Source: JBDTNQ01 sp039933635
GTDB taxonomy: Bacteria; Acidobacteriota; Vicinamibacteria; Vicinamibacterales; SCN-69-37
Length of the DNA: 5,530 bases
NCBI GenBank assembly: GCA_039933635.1
Contig: JBDTNQ010000172.1
Span: forward strand, 1 to 5,530
Direction: 5' to 3'
Part shown: piece by piece, positions 1 through 5,453 of the stretch
How positions within the stretch are numbered: the stretch's first letter is position 1
How the letters are laid out: each line of letters opens with the position of its first letter
Program-made: the position numbers and the translations under genes
Notes under the pieces: model-generated
Told to the model about the DNA's origin: nothing
The model's database searches: none
What the model saw: the letters and a program-made list of their open reading frames with translations, nothing else

Positions 1-15
1 ATTCTGGCGGTAACA

Positions 16-31
16 GTTGACCGGTTGACCG
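16..31. repeat. perfect 8-bp tandem repeat GTTGACCG x2
   Basis: GTTGACCG occurs twice with no spacer (16-23 and 24-31). Each copy contains TTGACC, which resembles a -35 box, but I find no good -10 hexamer 16-18 nt downstream of either copy. It lies in the leader ahead of the first small gene and could be a regulator half-site pair or chance. No function is assigned. Confidence 0.5.
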
Positions 32-123
32 CTGGAACAACGGTTCGAGCTTCGATTTCCCTTCATTTGCCTAAACTTTCACATGTCGGCAAGCTGGCAC
101 ACGTCCTGCACCAGGCGCATGGC

Positions 124-375
124 ATGTCGCCTCGTGCACCAGGGTCATCGCCATCCACACTCCTGAGCTGGGAATTCGCTCGGGGGCGCGATCGGGTGGT
201 GTGCCATATGGCGCGAGAAGCCGATTGTCATTTCAGCGTGGCGATCGTGCCCGTCGGTCCCTCAAACGTGCCGGGCTCGACGTTTGCGAACACCACGGCG
301 GCCTTGGCGCACCACGCCACGCTCGCTTCCGGGCTGCGTGACACCGGCTGGACACTGGTCGGCTACACCCACTGA
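124..375 (+). CDS. hypothetical small soluble protein, 83 aa
   Basis: I cannot name this protein. The ATG at 124 gives 83 residues with no signal peptide or membrane segment. The second half looks like a genuine small alpha/beta domain: a WEFARGRDRVVCH strand region, an FSVAIVPVG strand, then a helix (AALAHHATLASGLRDTGW) ending near the C-terminal TLVGYTH. I recall short acidobacterial proteins with this W-F...V-C...HA-L...GW-L layout, but this is memory, not a search. The start is uncertain. The frame is open back to base 1, with a TTG at 25, but codons before about 124 lack the GC-rich third positions of the rest, so I prefer the ATG, which has a weak AGG at 113-115. A longer gene entering from outside the window cannot be excluded. 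The next gene starts 18 nt downstream on the same strand, suggesting one transcript. Confidence 0.6.
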   Translation: MSPRAPGSSPSTLLSWEFARGRDRVVCHMAREADCHFSVAIVPVGPSNVPGSTFANTTAALAHHATLASGLRDTGWTLVGYTH

Positions 376-393
376 CGAACACGGGACGGACTC

Positions 394-549
394 ATGGCGA
401 CTCAAGCACTTCCGATCAGTCAGGCACAGGCGTCACGCGGGAACATCGGCGTGCTGCTCGGGGAGCTCGTCATTCGCGGCATCGGCCTGGGACTCGCCGG
501 CGCCGGCGTGATTCTTGGCGCCGCCCTGGCGTCCCTCTACTTCCCCTGA
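394..549 (+). CDS. small single-pass membrane microprotein, 51 aa
   Basis: This short reading frame starts at ATG 394 and ends at TGA 547-549. A purine-rich GGGACGGA at 383-390 sits just upstream as a plausible ribosome-binding site. The first 16 or so residues are polar and Gln/Ala-rich (MATQALPISQAQASRG). Residues 18-50 are almost entirely hydrophobic and glycine-rich (GIGLGLAGAGVILGAALASL), interrupted by Glu24 and Arg28, and the protein ends in SLYFP. This fits one transmembrane helix with small-residue packing and a short cytoplasmic tail. It follows the 83-residue gene by 18 nt, so the pair probably forms a small operon. No function is known to me. The ribosome-binding site, spacing, GC-rich third positions and coherent hydrophobic pattern argue that it is real despite its length. 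Confidence 0.6.
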   Translation: MATQALPISQAQASRGNIGVLLGELVIRGIGLGLAGAGVILGAALASLYFP

Positions 550-570
550 TCCCGGCTTCCTGATCCCGGC
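547..570. repeat. 10-bp direct repeat with 14-bp period
   Basis: TGATCCCGGC occurs at 547-556 and again at 561-570, separated by TTCC. The first copy includes the TGA stop of the 51-residue gene. It looks like a small local duplication, and the second copy forms the left arm of the hairpin at 565-585. Confidence 0.6.
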
Positions 571-585
571 GTTTCGCGCGCCGGG
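565..585. terminator. GC-rich hairpin between convergent genes, possible bidirectional terminator
   Basis: CCCGGCG (565-571) pairs perfectly with CGCCGGG (579-585) around a 7-nt loop. It lies 15 nt past the stop of the plus-strand 51-residue gene and 8 nt past the stop of the minus-strand AraC-type gene, where transcripts from both sides should end. There is no U-rich tract on either side, so it is not a textbook intrinsic terminator. The call rests on position and stem strength. Confidence 0.4.
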
Positions 586-593
586 GGCGTCCC

Positions 594-1427
594 TCACGCC
601 TGAATCGGCACCCAGATTTCCAGTCCCCCGAGCCCGGTCCGCGCATCGAAGCGGTCGTCGTAGCGTTCGAACATCGGCGCATCGGCCGCTTTCACCCCCG
701 CCTCCTTCAGCCCCCGTTCCCAAATGGCCGTGAACGTCGCCTGAATCGACGAGATGTGATCGCCGTGTTCGAACACCGCGTACGTGCCGGCCGGCACGCG
801 CAGGCGCGCGAACTCGGACGGCTCGGCCGGAAACTCCGTGACCTCGACTCCGCACAGGTAGTCGAAGTTATTGGTGGCATCGACGTTGTGCACCACGCCA
901 TACGAGACGCCAGGCACTTCGTTCGTGATGTGCCCGATGTGGGGACCGAAGCGATTCCATTGCGATGGGATACCGGCGTTTCCGCCGGCCTGATAGTGCT
1001 GGCTCAGACCGAAGACGAGGAAGGCCTCGCGCGTCCTGATGCTCGGTCTTGCGATGGCGTGGCTGGTTGTCGGATTCATACGCAGCGGCTCCTGCAGTGG
1101 AAGGTGGTGGGTGGTGGCTTGTGTCCGGACGTCCTCGGGGGTCGTCTCGAACTGCTGCCGGAATGCACGTGTGAAGGCCTCGTGCGAGCCGTACCCCGCG
1201 TCCAGGGCGACGGTGAGGATGTCGGGCGCGCCGGCGGCCAGCGCCCGCGCCGCCTCGCTCAGTCGCCGCGCGCGGACGTACGCGGCCACGGATCTGGCGG
1301 TGGTGACAGGAAACGCTCGACACAGGTGAAACGGCGAAACGCCCACGGCGTCCGCGATGCGGTCGAGCGGAAGGTCATCGCCGAGATGACTCTCAATGAA
1401 CCAGAGGGCCTTGCCGGTCACGCTCAC
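594..1427 (-). CDS. AraC-family transcriptional regulator with C-terminal GyrI-like effector-binding domain
   Basis: This is a 277-residue one-component regulator. The N-terminal part carries the two AraC-type helix-turn-helix motifs: residues 19-40 (LPLDRIADAVGVSPFHLCRAF) and 68-91 (PDILTVALDAGYGSHEAFTRAF), followed by the usual TPEDVR end of the DNA-binding unit near 96-101. A linker leads to a GyrI-like/SOUL-type ligand-binding domain at about 125-276, with YGVVHNVD, the strand LRVPAGTYAVFEH at 209-221, and a C-terminal LGGLEIWVPI strand. Proteins of this architecture bind small hydrophobic or cationic ligands in the C-terminal domain and control nearby or distant promoters through the HTH. 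The conserved glycine of the TG-S turn is alanine here (TTARSV). The start is GTG 1427, or GTG 1421; neither has a clear ribosome-binding site. The GTG overlaps the stop of a possible upstream 60-codon frame by 4 nt, which suggests translational coupling. Its target is unknown. Confidence 0.9.
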   Translation of the reverse strand: MSVTGKALWFIESHLGDDLPLDRIADAVGVSPFHLCRAFPVTTARSVAAYVRARRLSEAARALAAGAPDILTVALDAGYGSHEAFTRAFRQQFETTPEDVRTQATTHHLPLQEPLRMNPTTSHAIARPSIRTREAFLVFGLSQHYQAGGNAGIPSQWNRFGPHIGHITNEVPGVSYGVVHNVDATNNFDYLCGVEVTEFPAEPSEFARLRVPAGTYAVFEHGDHISSIQATFTAIWERGLKEAGVKAADAPMFERYDDRFDARTGLGGLEIWVPIQA

Positions 1428-1606
1428 AACCGCAGCATACGGTCTGTCGAGCGGGCTGATTTGATTGTTCTTGCGGCCTCGCGCGAGATGCCGTCTTTCG
1501 GCGGTGCCGACTCCACATTTGGCACCGGTTCACGATACGGCTGCCATTCGTCAATCTGCATACTGGCGTAGATCTTGAAGACTTCCTGCCGGGAGTACTT
1601 CGTCAT
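1424..1606 (-). CDS. possible 60-aa hypothetical protein upstream of the AraC-type gene
   Basis: On the minus strand an ATG at 1606 opens a 60-codon frame ending in TGA at 1426-1424. The product begins MTKYSRQEVFKIYASMQIDE and is charged and soluble, with no signal or membrane segment. Evidence for coding: about 70% of third codon positions are G or C, the residue mix is ordinary rather than arginine-rich, and the stop overlaps the downstream AraC-type GTG start in a GTGA arrangement typical of coupled genes. Evidence against: no ribosome-binding site is visible before the ATG, and the ATG overlaps the ATG of the divergent secreted-protein gene within CATG. If real, each gene's promoter must lie inside the other gene. 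An internal ATG at 1561 would relieve this but also lacks a ribosome-binding site. Otherwise 1428-1604 is simply a divergent promoter region. No homologue is recognised. Confidence 0.4.
   Translation of the reverse strand: MTKYSRQEVFKIYASMQIDEWQPYREPVPNVESAPPKDGISREAARTIKSARSTDRMLRL
1591..1595 (+). promoter_or_regulatory. ribosome-binding site deciding the 1605 start
   Basis: GGGAG at 1591-1595 lies 9 nt ahead of the ATG at 1605. It selects the start that places a signal peptide at the very N-terminus and argues against an in-frame TTG at 1575. A second ATG at 1608 is 3 nt further on and less well spaced. Confidence 0.6.
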
Positions 1607-3209
1607 GATGCACACGATTTTTCGACTTTCCGTACGCGCGCGCGGTTGCGCGGTGCTGGCGGTGGCCATGGCGCTGCTGCCGGGCGCCCTGCTTGCGGCG
1701 CCGGCGCAATTCGGCCAGCAGACCCAGCCCCGCGTGAACACGCGCCAGGTGCCGCAGATTCTGGCTCGAATTCGCTCCGACGCGAACGCACTGCGCAATG
1801 CGGTCGAACAGACGATGCCCCGCGGCCAGGCGACCGGCAACCCAAGGGTCGACGACGCCCAGGACGCGCTCTATCTGGTCGACGATCTGGTCCAGGCGGC
1901 GAATGAACTCGCCGATCGGGCGGGCCGGCCGCAGGCTGGGCGGAACGACGTGGACGATTTCCTGCGTCATGCGGTTGATTTGGACAACGCCATGTCGGGG
2001 GGGCAGTTCCGTCCGGCGGCCAACGCGGCCTGGACGCGGCTGCGAGGCTCGATCACCCAGTTGGCGTCTGCGTACTCGGTCAATTGGGATTGGCGCAATC
2101 CGCAGTTCGCCTCCGGCGGGCGTGACCGCGGCGGCGAGCGATACGGGGGGACGTACCGTCTGTCGGCGGCCGGCAGCGATGCTCCCAATGTCATCGCCGA
2201 CCGCGTCCTCCGCGATGTCTCGAGTCAGGAACGCACCCGGATCTCGCGGCAGATGCAGAACCGCCTGACACCACCTGAGTTCATCTCCATCGAGCAGGAC
2301 AATGGCCACGTCACGATGGCGTCATCGGCCGGGCCTCAGGTGACGTTCGACGCGGATGGCCGCGCGCGAACCGAAACCAGACCCGCGGGGCGCATCGTCA
2401 CCACTCGCGCGATCGCCCGCGCCGGCGAGTTCGAGGTCAGCACGTCGGGCAGTGGCGACTCGGACTTCTCCGTCACGTTCGAGCCACTCGACAACGGCCA
2501 GACGCTGCGCGTCACGCGGCGCCTGTACAACGACGCCCTGCGGCAGCCTGTCGTCGTGCGCAGCGTGTATCGGCGGACATCGAACACGGCGGACTGGGAC
2601 GTTTACGACGGCGGGGGCGGTCGCGCCCGTGCCGGCAGCTACGGCGGGCGGGCGACGGGCAATGACGGTTCACGCGATGGGATCACCATGCCTAGCGGCA
2701 CCGCGTTCGTCGCGACGCTCGACGAGACGCTCAACGTGCGCGACGCGCGCGAAGGCGACTACGTCTCGATGCGTGTCGCGGATGGACCCGCGGAGTTCAG
2801 GAACGGGATCATCGAGGGCTACATCACGGCCGAGCCAACGCGGGCCAGCAACCGGGCGGGCCTGTCGCTCGCGTTCGAGCGCATCAAGCTTGCCGACGGC
2901 AGGGTGGGTGACTTCTCGGGCACGATCGAGAGCATCCGTGATCCGAACGGCCGCACTATCGCGTTCGACCGGGCTGAAACGGGTCGTGACAACGGCGATC
3001 GATCCGATCAGGCCATCCAGCGCGGCGCCATCGGCGCGGCAGTGGGAGCGATTCTCGGCGCCGTGGTCGGTGGCGCGAAGGGTGCTGGCATTGGCGCGGC
3101 CATTGGTGCCGGTGGTGGTGCCGGTACGGTGCTGCTCGACAACCAGTCGCAAAGTCTGCCGCGCGGAACACGGTTCACGATTCGGTCAGATACGTTCAAC
3201 CTACAGTGA
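1605..3209 (+). CDS. exported multidomain protein with C-terminal glycine-zipper segment, 534 aa
   Basis: The N-terminus is a clear signal peptide: basic residues (R7, R11, R13), a hydrophobic core (CAVLAVAMALLPGALL) and a likely cut near AAPA (31-34). A helical region at about 44-163 (VPQILARIRSDANALRNAV to TQLASAYSVNWDW) follows, then a Gly/Arg linker at 171-182. A beta-rich domain spans about 220-335, with PPEFISIE, MASSAGPQVTFDADGRA, DFSVTFEPLDNGQTLRVTRR and VVVRSVYRR. A second Gly-rich linker covers 336-359. Next is a beta-like module at about 361-455 (PSGTAFVATLDETL, AGLSLAFERIKLADGR). Last is a glycine zipper at 474-507 (GAIGAAVGAILGAVVGG...) before PRGTRFTIRSDTF. Glycine zippers usually insert in or associate with membranes, so an envelope location is inferred. 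I recall similar uncharacterised acidobacterial proteins but no assigned function. The gene appears to stand alone and overlaps the convergent gene by 9 nt. Confidence 0.85.
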   Translation: MMHTIFRLSVRARGCAVLAVAMALLPGALLAAPAQFGQQTQPRVNTRQVPQILARIRSDANALRNAVEQTMPRGQATGNPRVDDAQDALYLVDDLVQAANELADRAGRPQAGRNDVDDFLRHAVDLDNAMSGGQFRPAANAAWTRLRGSITQLASAYSVNWDWRNPQFASGGRDRGGERYGGTYRLSAAGSDAPNVIADRVLRDVSSQERTRISRQMQNRLTPPEFISIEQDNGHVTMASSAGPQVTFDADGRARTETRPAGRIVTTRAIARAGEFEVSTSGSGDSDFSVTFEPLDNGQTLRVTRRLYNDALRQPVVVRSVYRRTSNTADWDVYDGGGGRARAGSYGGRATGNDGSRDGITMPSGTAFVATLDETLNVRDAREGDYVSMRVADGPAEFRNGIIEGYITAEPTRASNRAGLSLAFERIKLADGRVGDFSGTIESIRDPNGRTIAFDRAETGRDNGDRSDQAIQRGAIGAAVGAILGAVVGGAKGAGIGAAIGAGGGAGTVLLDNQSQSLPRGTRFTIRSDTFNLQ

Positions 3210-3737
3210 ACGAAGGGGAGCCGAGCCGCTGAGATCCAGGGTGTCGATGGTCGCGTAGTGATGCAGGGCCAGGGTCACGAGGCTCGGCGTGACCGTGTCA
3301 TCGGGCGCTGCTGCAGCGGGCGTTGCTGGATCGCCCGCGGGCTCGGCGATCACATCATGCGTGGGCGTCGCGGTGGCCGCATCCACCTGGGAATTGTCGG
3401 CCTCGCTCGGCGCCGCCACCTGCGCCGCGTGCGGATCGGCGTGGTCTGTCGTGTCGCTCACATCGGGCGCGCGTGGCGCCTCGACGGTTGCTTCGTCCGT
3501 CAGCGTCAGCGCATCAGCGACAACGTGGGCCAGGCTCCAGTACGAGGCCGGAGGCGCCGCGAGCTCGGTGGCGCTACCGGATTCTTCCGCCACGGGCGCC
3601 GTGGCCTCGACGGCTGGGGGCTGGCTCTCCTCAACCTCGGCAGTGACCAACTGCGCGTCGCCCACGTTGGCGTGGAGGGTTGCTGTCAGATCGAGCGAAA
3701 AGTGGAAATTCTGCGAACCCGGTCCATCAAGTGTCAT
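3201..3737 (-). CDS. hypothetical acidic, lysine-free, probably disordered protein, 178 aa
   Basis: The ATG at 3737 follows GGAGA at 3746-3742 with good spacing. The 178-residue product has 28 Asp/Glu, only two Arg and no Lys, and 37 Ala, with many Thr and Pro. Residues 1-35 (NFHFSLDLTATLHANVGDAQ) and 149-178 (PSLVTLALHHYATIDTLDLS) look more ordered and flank a Pro/Ala/Glu/Asp-rich centre that should be largely disordered; a short SYWSLAHVVADALTL segment at 65-79 may be helical. There is no signal peptide or membrane segment. Codon third positions are strongly GC-rich, and the opposite-strand frames are arginine- or Ser/Ala-rich shadows. The stop lies inside the end of the convergent secreted-protein gene (9-nt overlap). 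A stronger ribosome-binding site lies further upstream before an in-frame ATT at 3761, so the true product may be 8 residues longer. Function unknown. Confidence 0.65.
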   Translation of the reverse strand: MTLDGPGSQNFHFSLDLTATLHANVGDAQLVTAEVEESQPPAVEATAPVAEESGSATELAAPPASYWSLAHVVADALTLTDEATVEAPRAPDVSDTTDHADPHAAQVAAPSEADNSQVDAATATPTHDVIAEPAGDPATPAAAAPDDTVTPSLVTLALHHYATIDTLDLSGSAPLRSL

Positions 3738-3741
3738 GGCG

Positions 3742-3776
3742 TCTCCAGTCCAATCAGAAATGTAATCGACCTCCCT
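3742..3776 (-). promoter_or_regulatory. two candidate ribosome-binding sites for the acidic-protein gene
   Basis: On the minus strand GGAGA (3746-3742) serves the ATG at 3737. Upstream, AGGGAGGT (3776-3769) is a much stronger match to the 16S anti-Shine-Dalgarno sequence and sits 8 nt before an in-frame ATT codon (3761-3759). ATT is a rare start codon, so the upstream site may be a true start, a standby site or chance. Confidence 0.4.
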
Positions 3777-3794
3777 GATAGGAACTTCAAGACG

Positions 3795-3813
3795 GGCCCC
3801 GTCGTCCGGGGCC
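3795..3813 (-). terminator. GC-rich hairpin downstream of the glycosyltransferase gene
   Basis: GGCCCCG (3795-3801) and CGGGGCC (3807-3813) form a perfect 7-bp stem with a 5-nt loop. It begins 13 nt after the TAG at 3829-3827 on the minus strand, inside the 89-nt gap before the acidic-protein gene. No U tract follows, so it could equally be an attenuator-like or RNA-stabilising structure. Confidence 0.35.
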
Positions 3814-3826
3814 GCAGTGCCCGCGG

Positions 3827-4165
3827 CTAGCGTCCAGGGTTGACGTCGAAGATGTAGACGGGGACTCTCGAGTCGTCGAAGGTCGCGAGCGGACTGTCGC
3901 ACAGGCGTCCTCGCATCTGTCGCGAGTGGAGACCGGCGACGCGGGTTGTCGGTTCTTCCGCCGACGTGCAACCGTCCTCGTCGCGAACGCCGGTGGTGAC
4001 GTAGTAGTCGATGCCAAAGCGCTGGAATGCATCGGCCAGCGGCGCTTCGCTACGAATCATTCCCAGGAGCGGCGGCGGGCTCACGATGCCTTCCATCTGC
4101 ACCAGCCCCTGCGGCAGCAGGAAGCCCGCGGCTCCCGCCATGTCACCCATCGCGTACCGGCCCGG
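3827..4165 (-). pseudogene. out-of-frame C-terminal part of the GT39-like glycosyltransferase
   Basis: This stretch encodes the missing C-terminal 112 residues of the upstream membrane protein in the neighbouring frame. It reads PGRYAMGDMAGAAGFLLPQG, then LVQMEGIVSPPPLLG, APLADAFQRFGIDYYVTTGV and finally RVPVYIFDVNPGR before TAG. The G-D-AG-GF-L...VQMEG pattern followed by a GIDYYV strand is what I recall from the soluble C-terminal domain of acidobacterial dolichyl-phosphate-mannose-type glycosyltransferase proteins. The reading continues smoothly from ATTH of the upstream frame if one C is restored between CAC (4167-4165) and CGG, giving 528 residues in total. An internal ATG at 4150 exists, but it would start in the middle of the conserved block, so I do not regard this as an independent gene. 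Confidence 0.75.
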
Positions 4166-5412
4166 TGGGTGGTTGCGAACTCCGCTATCTGCACGCCCAG
4201 TCCGAGAATCCGATTCGAGGCCGGGCGGCGCCCCATCACGCCGGCCGCGGCGATCAACACGAGCGCGATCGCCGTCAGCTGCGGGAGACGCCTTGGCAGG
4301 CGTGATTCGAGACTCGAGAACAGCAGCACCGCGCCTGGTCCGCCTGCCGTCGCGGCCGGATACAGATACCAAATCCAGAGCGACCAGTCGCTGATGACCG
4401 AGAGCACTGCGTAGTAGACGAGCGTGAAACCGCCCAGGGACAGCATGACGATGCGAGCGCGCGGGGGGACGTGGCGAATGGCGACGCGGGTACATCCGGC
4501 GACGGCGAGCACGAACGGCATCGTGCCGACCAGGAAGAAGTAGACGAACTCACTTGGCGTCTTCCGCGGCGCCAGCAGGAATTCCCAGACGCGTCCATTG
4601 ATGCTGGCGCTCGATCGGATCTGTTTCGCCGCACCGGACTGCGGGATGAGGGTGCCGAAGATGGCGTAGTTGACTGCGATGTACCCGACCAGCGGCAGCG
4701 CGCCAAGGGCGATCGAGGCCAGGATTCGCGGCTTGAAGGCGTCTTGGGCCGCCGGCACGACGCGATGTTTCGCGCCGAAGGCGAGCGCGATCGTGACCAG
4801 CAGCGCGACGAAGATGGCGGCGTCGATTCGGGAGAGAACCGCCAGGCTGCAGCACACGGCTGCGACGAAGTAGCGTCGGGGAGACGGCGCGTCCGCGCAC
4901 GCGAGCACGGAGACGAGCGCGGCCAGGATCGCGGGAATCGCGATGACCGTCTCCATGCCGGTTCGCGCGAGCTGCGCGCAGGCGAACACGAAGATCAACG
5001 AGCCCAGATCCACACTCACGGGAGCGTCCGGCCAGGTCGAGAGGGCCATTCGACGCATGAGCACGGCCGACAGAAGGATCAGACCGAAGACGACGCTCAT
5101 TAGGAGCGCCACGAAGGTGACGGACCCGGCCGGCGCGAGCCGTGCCAGCAGCGTGAGAACTGCTTCCCACAGTGGATGGTAGCCATTCGTCAGGCTGACG
5201 CCATCGAACGTGCTGCGCCCGTGTTCGGCGAGGTTGCGGGCGATTGTCAGGTAGTAGAAGAAGTCGTCTTGAAAACCCGACAACTGCGCGAAGCGGACCG
5301 AACCGAGCCTGATGAACGGATCGACGGTCGAGATGGCCGCGAGCGCGACCACGGGGACCCAGAAGGTGCGGGTGTCGGCCGATTTCCAGAACGCGCGCGT
5401 CCCAGTCCGCAT
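4081..5412 (-). CDS. polytopic GT-C/GT39-like membrane glycosyltransferase, 3' end frameshifted
   Basis: This is a membrane protein with about ten or eleven transmembrane segments (for example near 17-33, 100-119, 154-174, 195-213, 228-250, 288-306, 321-341 and 377-394). After the first segment comes a periplasmic loop with GFQDDFFYYLTIARNL (46-61), FDG and TNGYHPLW (75-82). The paired Asp49/Asp50 sit where GT-C enzymes carry their catalytic acidic residue. LARTGMETVI (148-157) and LSRIDA (193-198) are further family-like motifs. GT-C enzymes move a sugar from a lipid-phosphate donor on the periplasmic face; the acceptor here is unknown. The frame runs normally to ATTH (413-416), then enters an Arg/Cys/Trp-rich tail and stops at 4081, while the expected C-terminal domain continues in another frame to 3827. 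The start is ATG 5412, without a clear ribosome-binding site. It lies 64 nt past the serine tRNA gene on the same strand. Whether the frameshift is biological or an assembly error cannot be told here. Confidence 0.8.
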   Translation of the reverse strand: MRTGTRAFWKSADTRTFWVPVVALAAISTVDPFIRLGSVRFAQLSGFQDDFFYYLTIARNLAEHGRSTFDGVSLTNGYHPLWEAVLTLLARLAPAGSVTFVALLMSVVFGLILLSAVLMRRMALSTWPDAPVSVDLGSLIFVFACAQLARTGMETVIAIPAILAALVSVLACADAPSPRRYFVAAVCCSLAVLSRIDAAIFVALLVTIALAFGAKHRVVPAAQDAFKPRILASIALGALPLVGYIAVNYAIFGTLIPQSGAAKQIRSSASINGRVWEFLLAPRKTPSEFVYFFLVGTMPFVLAVAGCTRVAIRHVPPRARIVMLSLGGFTLVYYAVLSVISDWSLWIWYLYPAATAGGPGAVLLFSSLESRLPRRLPQLTAIALVLIAAAGVMGRRPASNRILGLGVQIAEFATTHRAGTRWVTWREPRASCCRRGWCRWKAS

Positions 5413-5432
5413 TGGCTGCCGGCGGTAGGTTA

Positions 5433-5447
5433 CGCCCTTTTTGGGCG
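5433..5447. repeat. small hairpin CGCCC-T5-GGGCG
   Basis: CGCCC (5433-5437) and GGGCG (5443-5447) pair around five T (five A on the minus strand). It lies between the tRNA gene and the glycosyltransferase start, and no U tract follows the stem on the minus strand. It might help end the tRNA transcript or shape the 5' leader of the glycosyltransferase mRNA. Confidence 0.4.
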
Positions 5448-5453
5448 AAGCGG

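Noticed and set aside
25..123. N-terminal extension of the first gene from a TTG at 25 or from beyond the window
   Set aside because: The frame is open, but its third codon positions are not GC-biased like the downstream part. The ATG at 124 is preferred, although the extension is not excluded.
756..1571. Long plus-strand open frame opposite the AraC-type gene
   Set aside because: It is antisense to a clear two-HTH regulator, and its translation is Arg/Gly-rich with no recognisable domain, as expected of a high-GC shadow frame.
1551..2309. Long minus-strand open frame opposite the secreted-protein gene
   Set aside because: It opposes a gene with a clean signal peptide, ribosome-binding site and coherent domains. 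Its Arg/Ala/Gly-rich translation looks like a shadow.
2356..3258. Plus-strand frame overlapping the secreted-protein gene in another phase
   Set aside because: The translation is dominated by Arg, Ser, Ala and Thr with no ordered segments; the overlapping frame has the credible domain structure.
3738..3800. Sigma-70 promoter for the acidic-protein gene (TTGAAG and TACATT on the minus strand)
   Set aside because: The spacer between these hexamers is 20 nt, outside the usual 16-18, so I do not claim it.
3258..3830. Plus-strand frames opposite the acidic-protein gene (also 3289-3765)
   Set aside because: One is Arg/Gly-rich and the other a Ser/Ala-rich complement of the acidic protein. Neither has a convincing ribosome-binding site, whereas the minus-strand frame does.
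4160..4170. Programmed -1 ribosomal frameshifting in the glycosyltransferase gene
   Set aside because: There is no X XXY YYZ slippery heptamer and no obvious stimulatory structure immediately downstream; a single missing base is the simpler reading.
4471..5170. Frames on both strands inside the glycosyltransferase gene
   Set aside because: They are highly charged or Arg-rich and lie over a well-defined series of transmembrane segments in the accepted frame.
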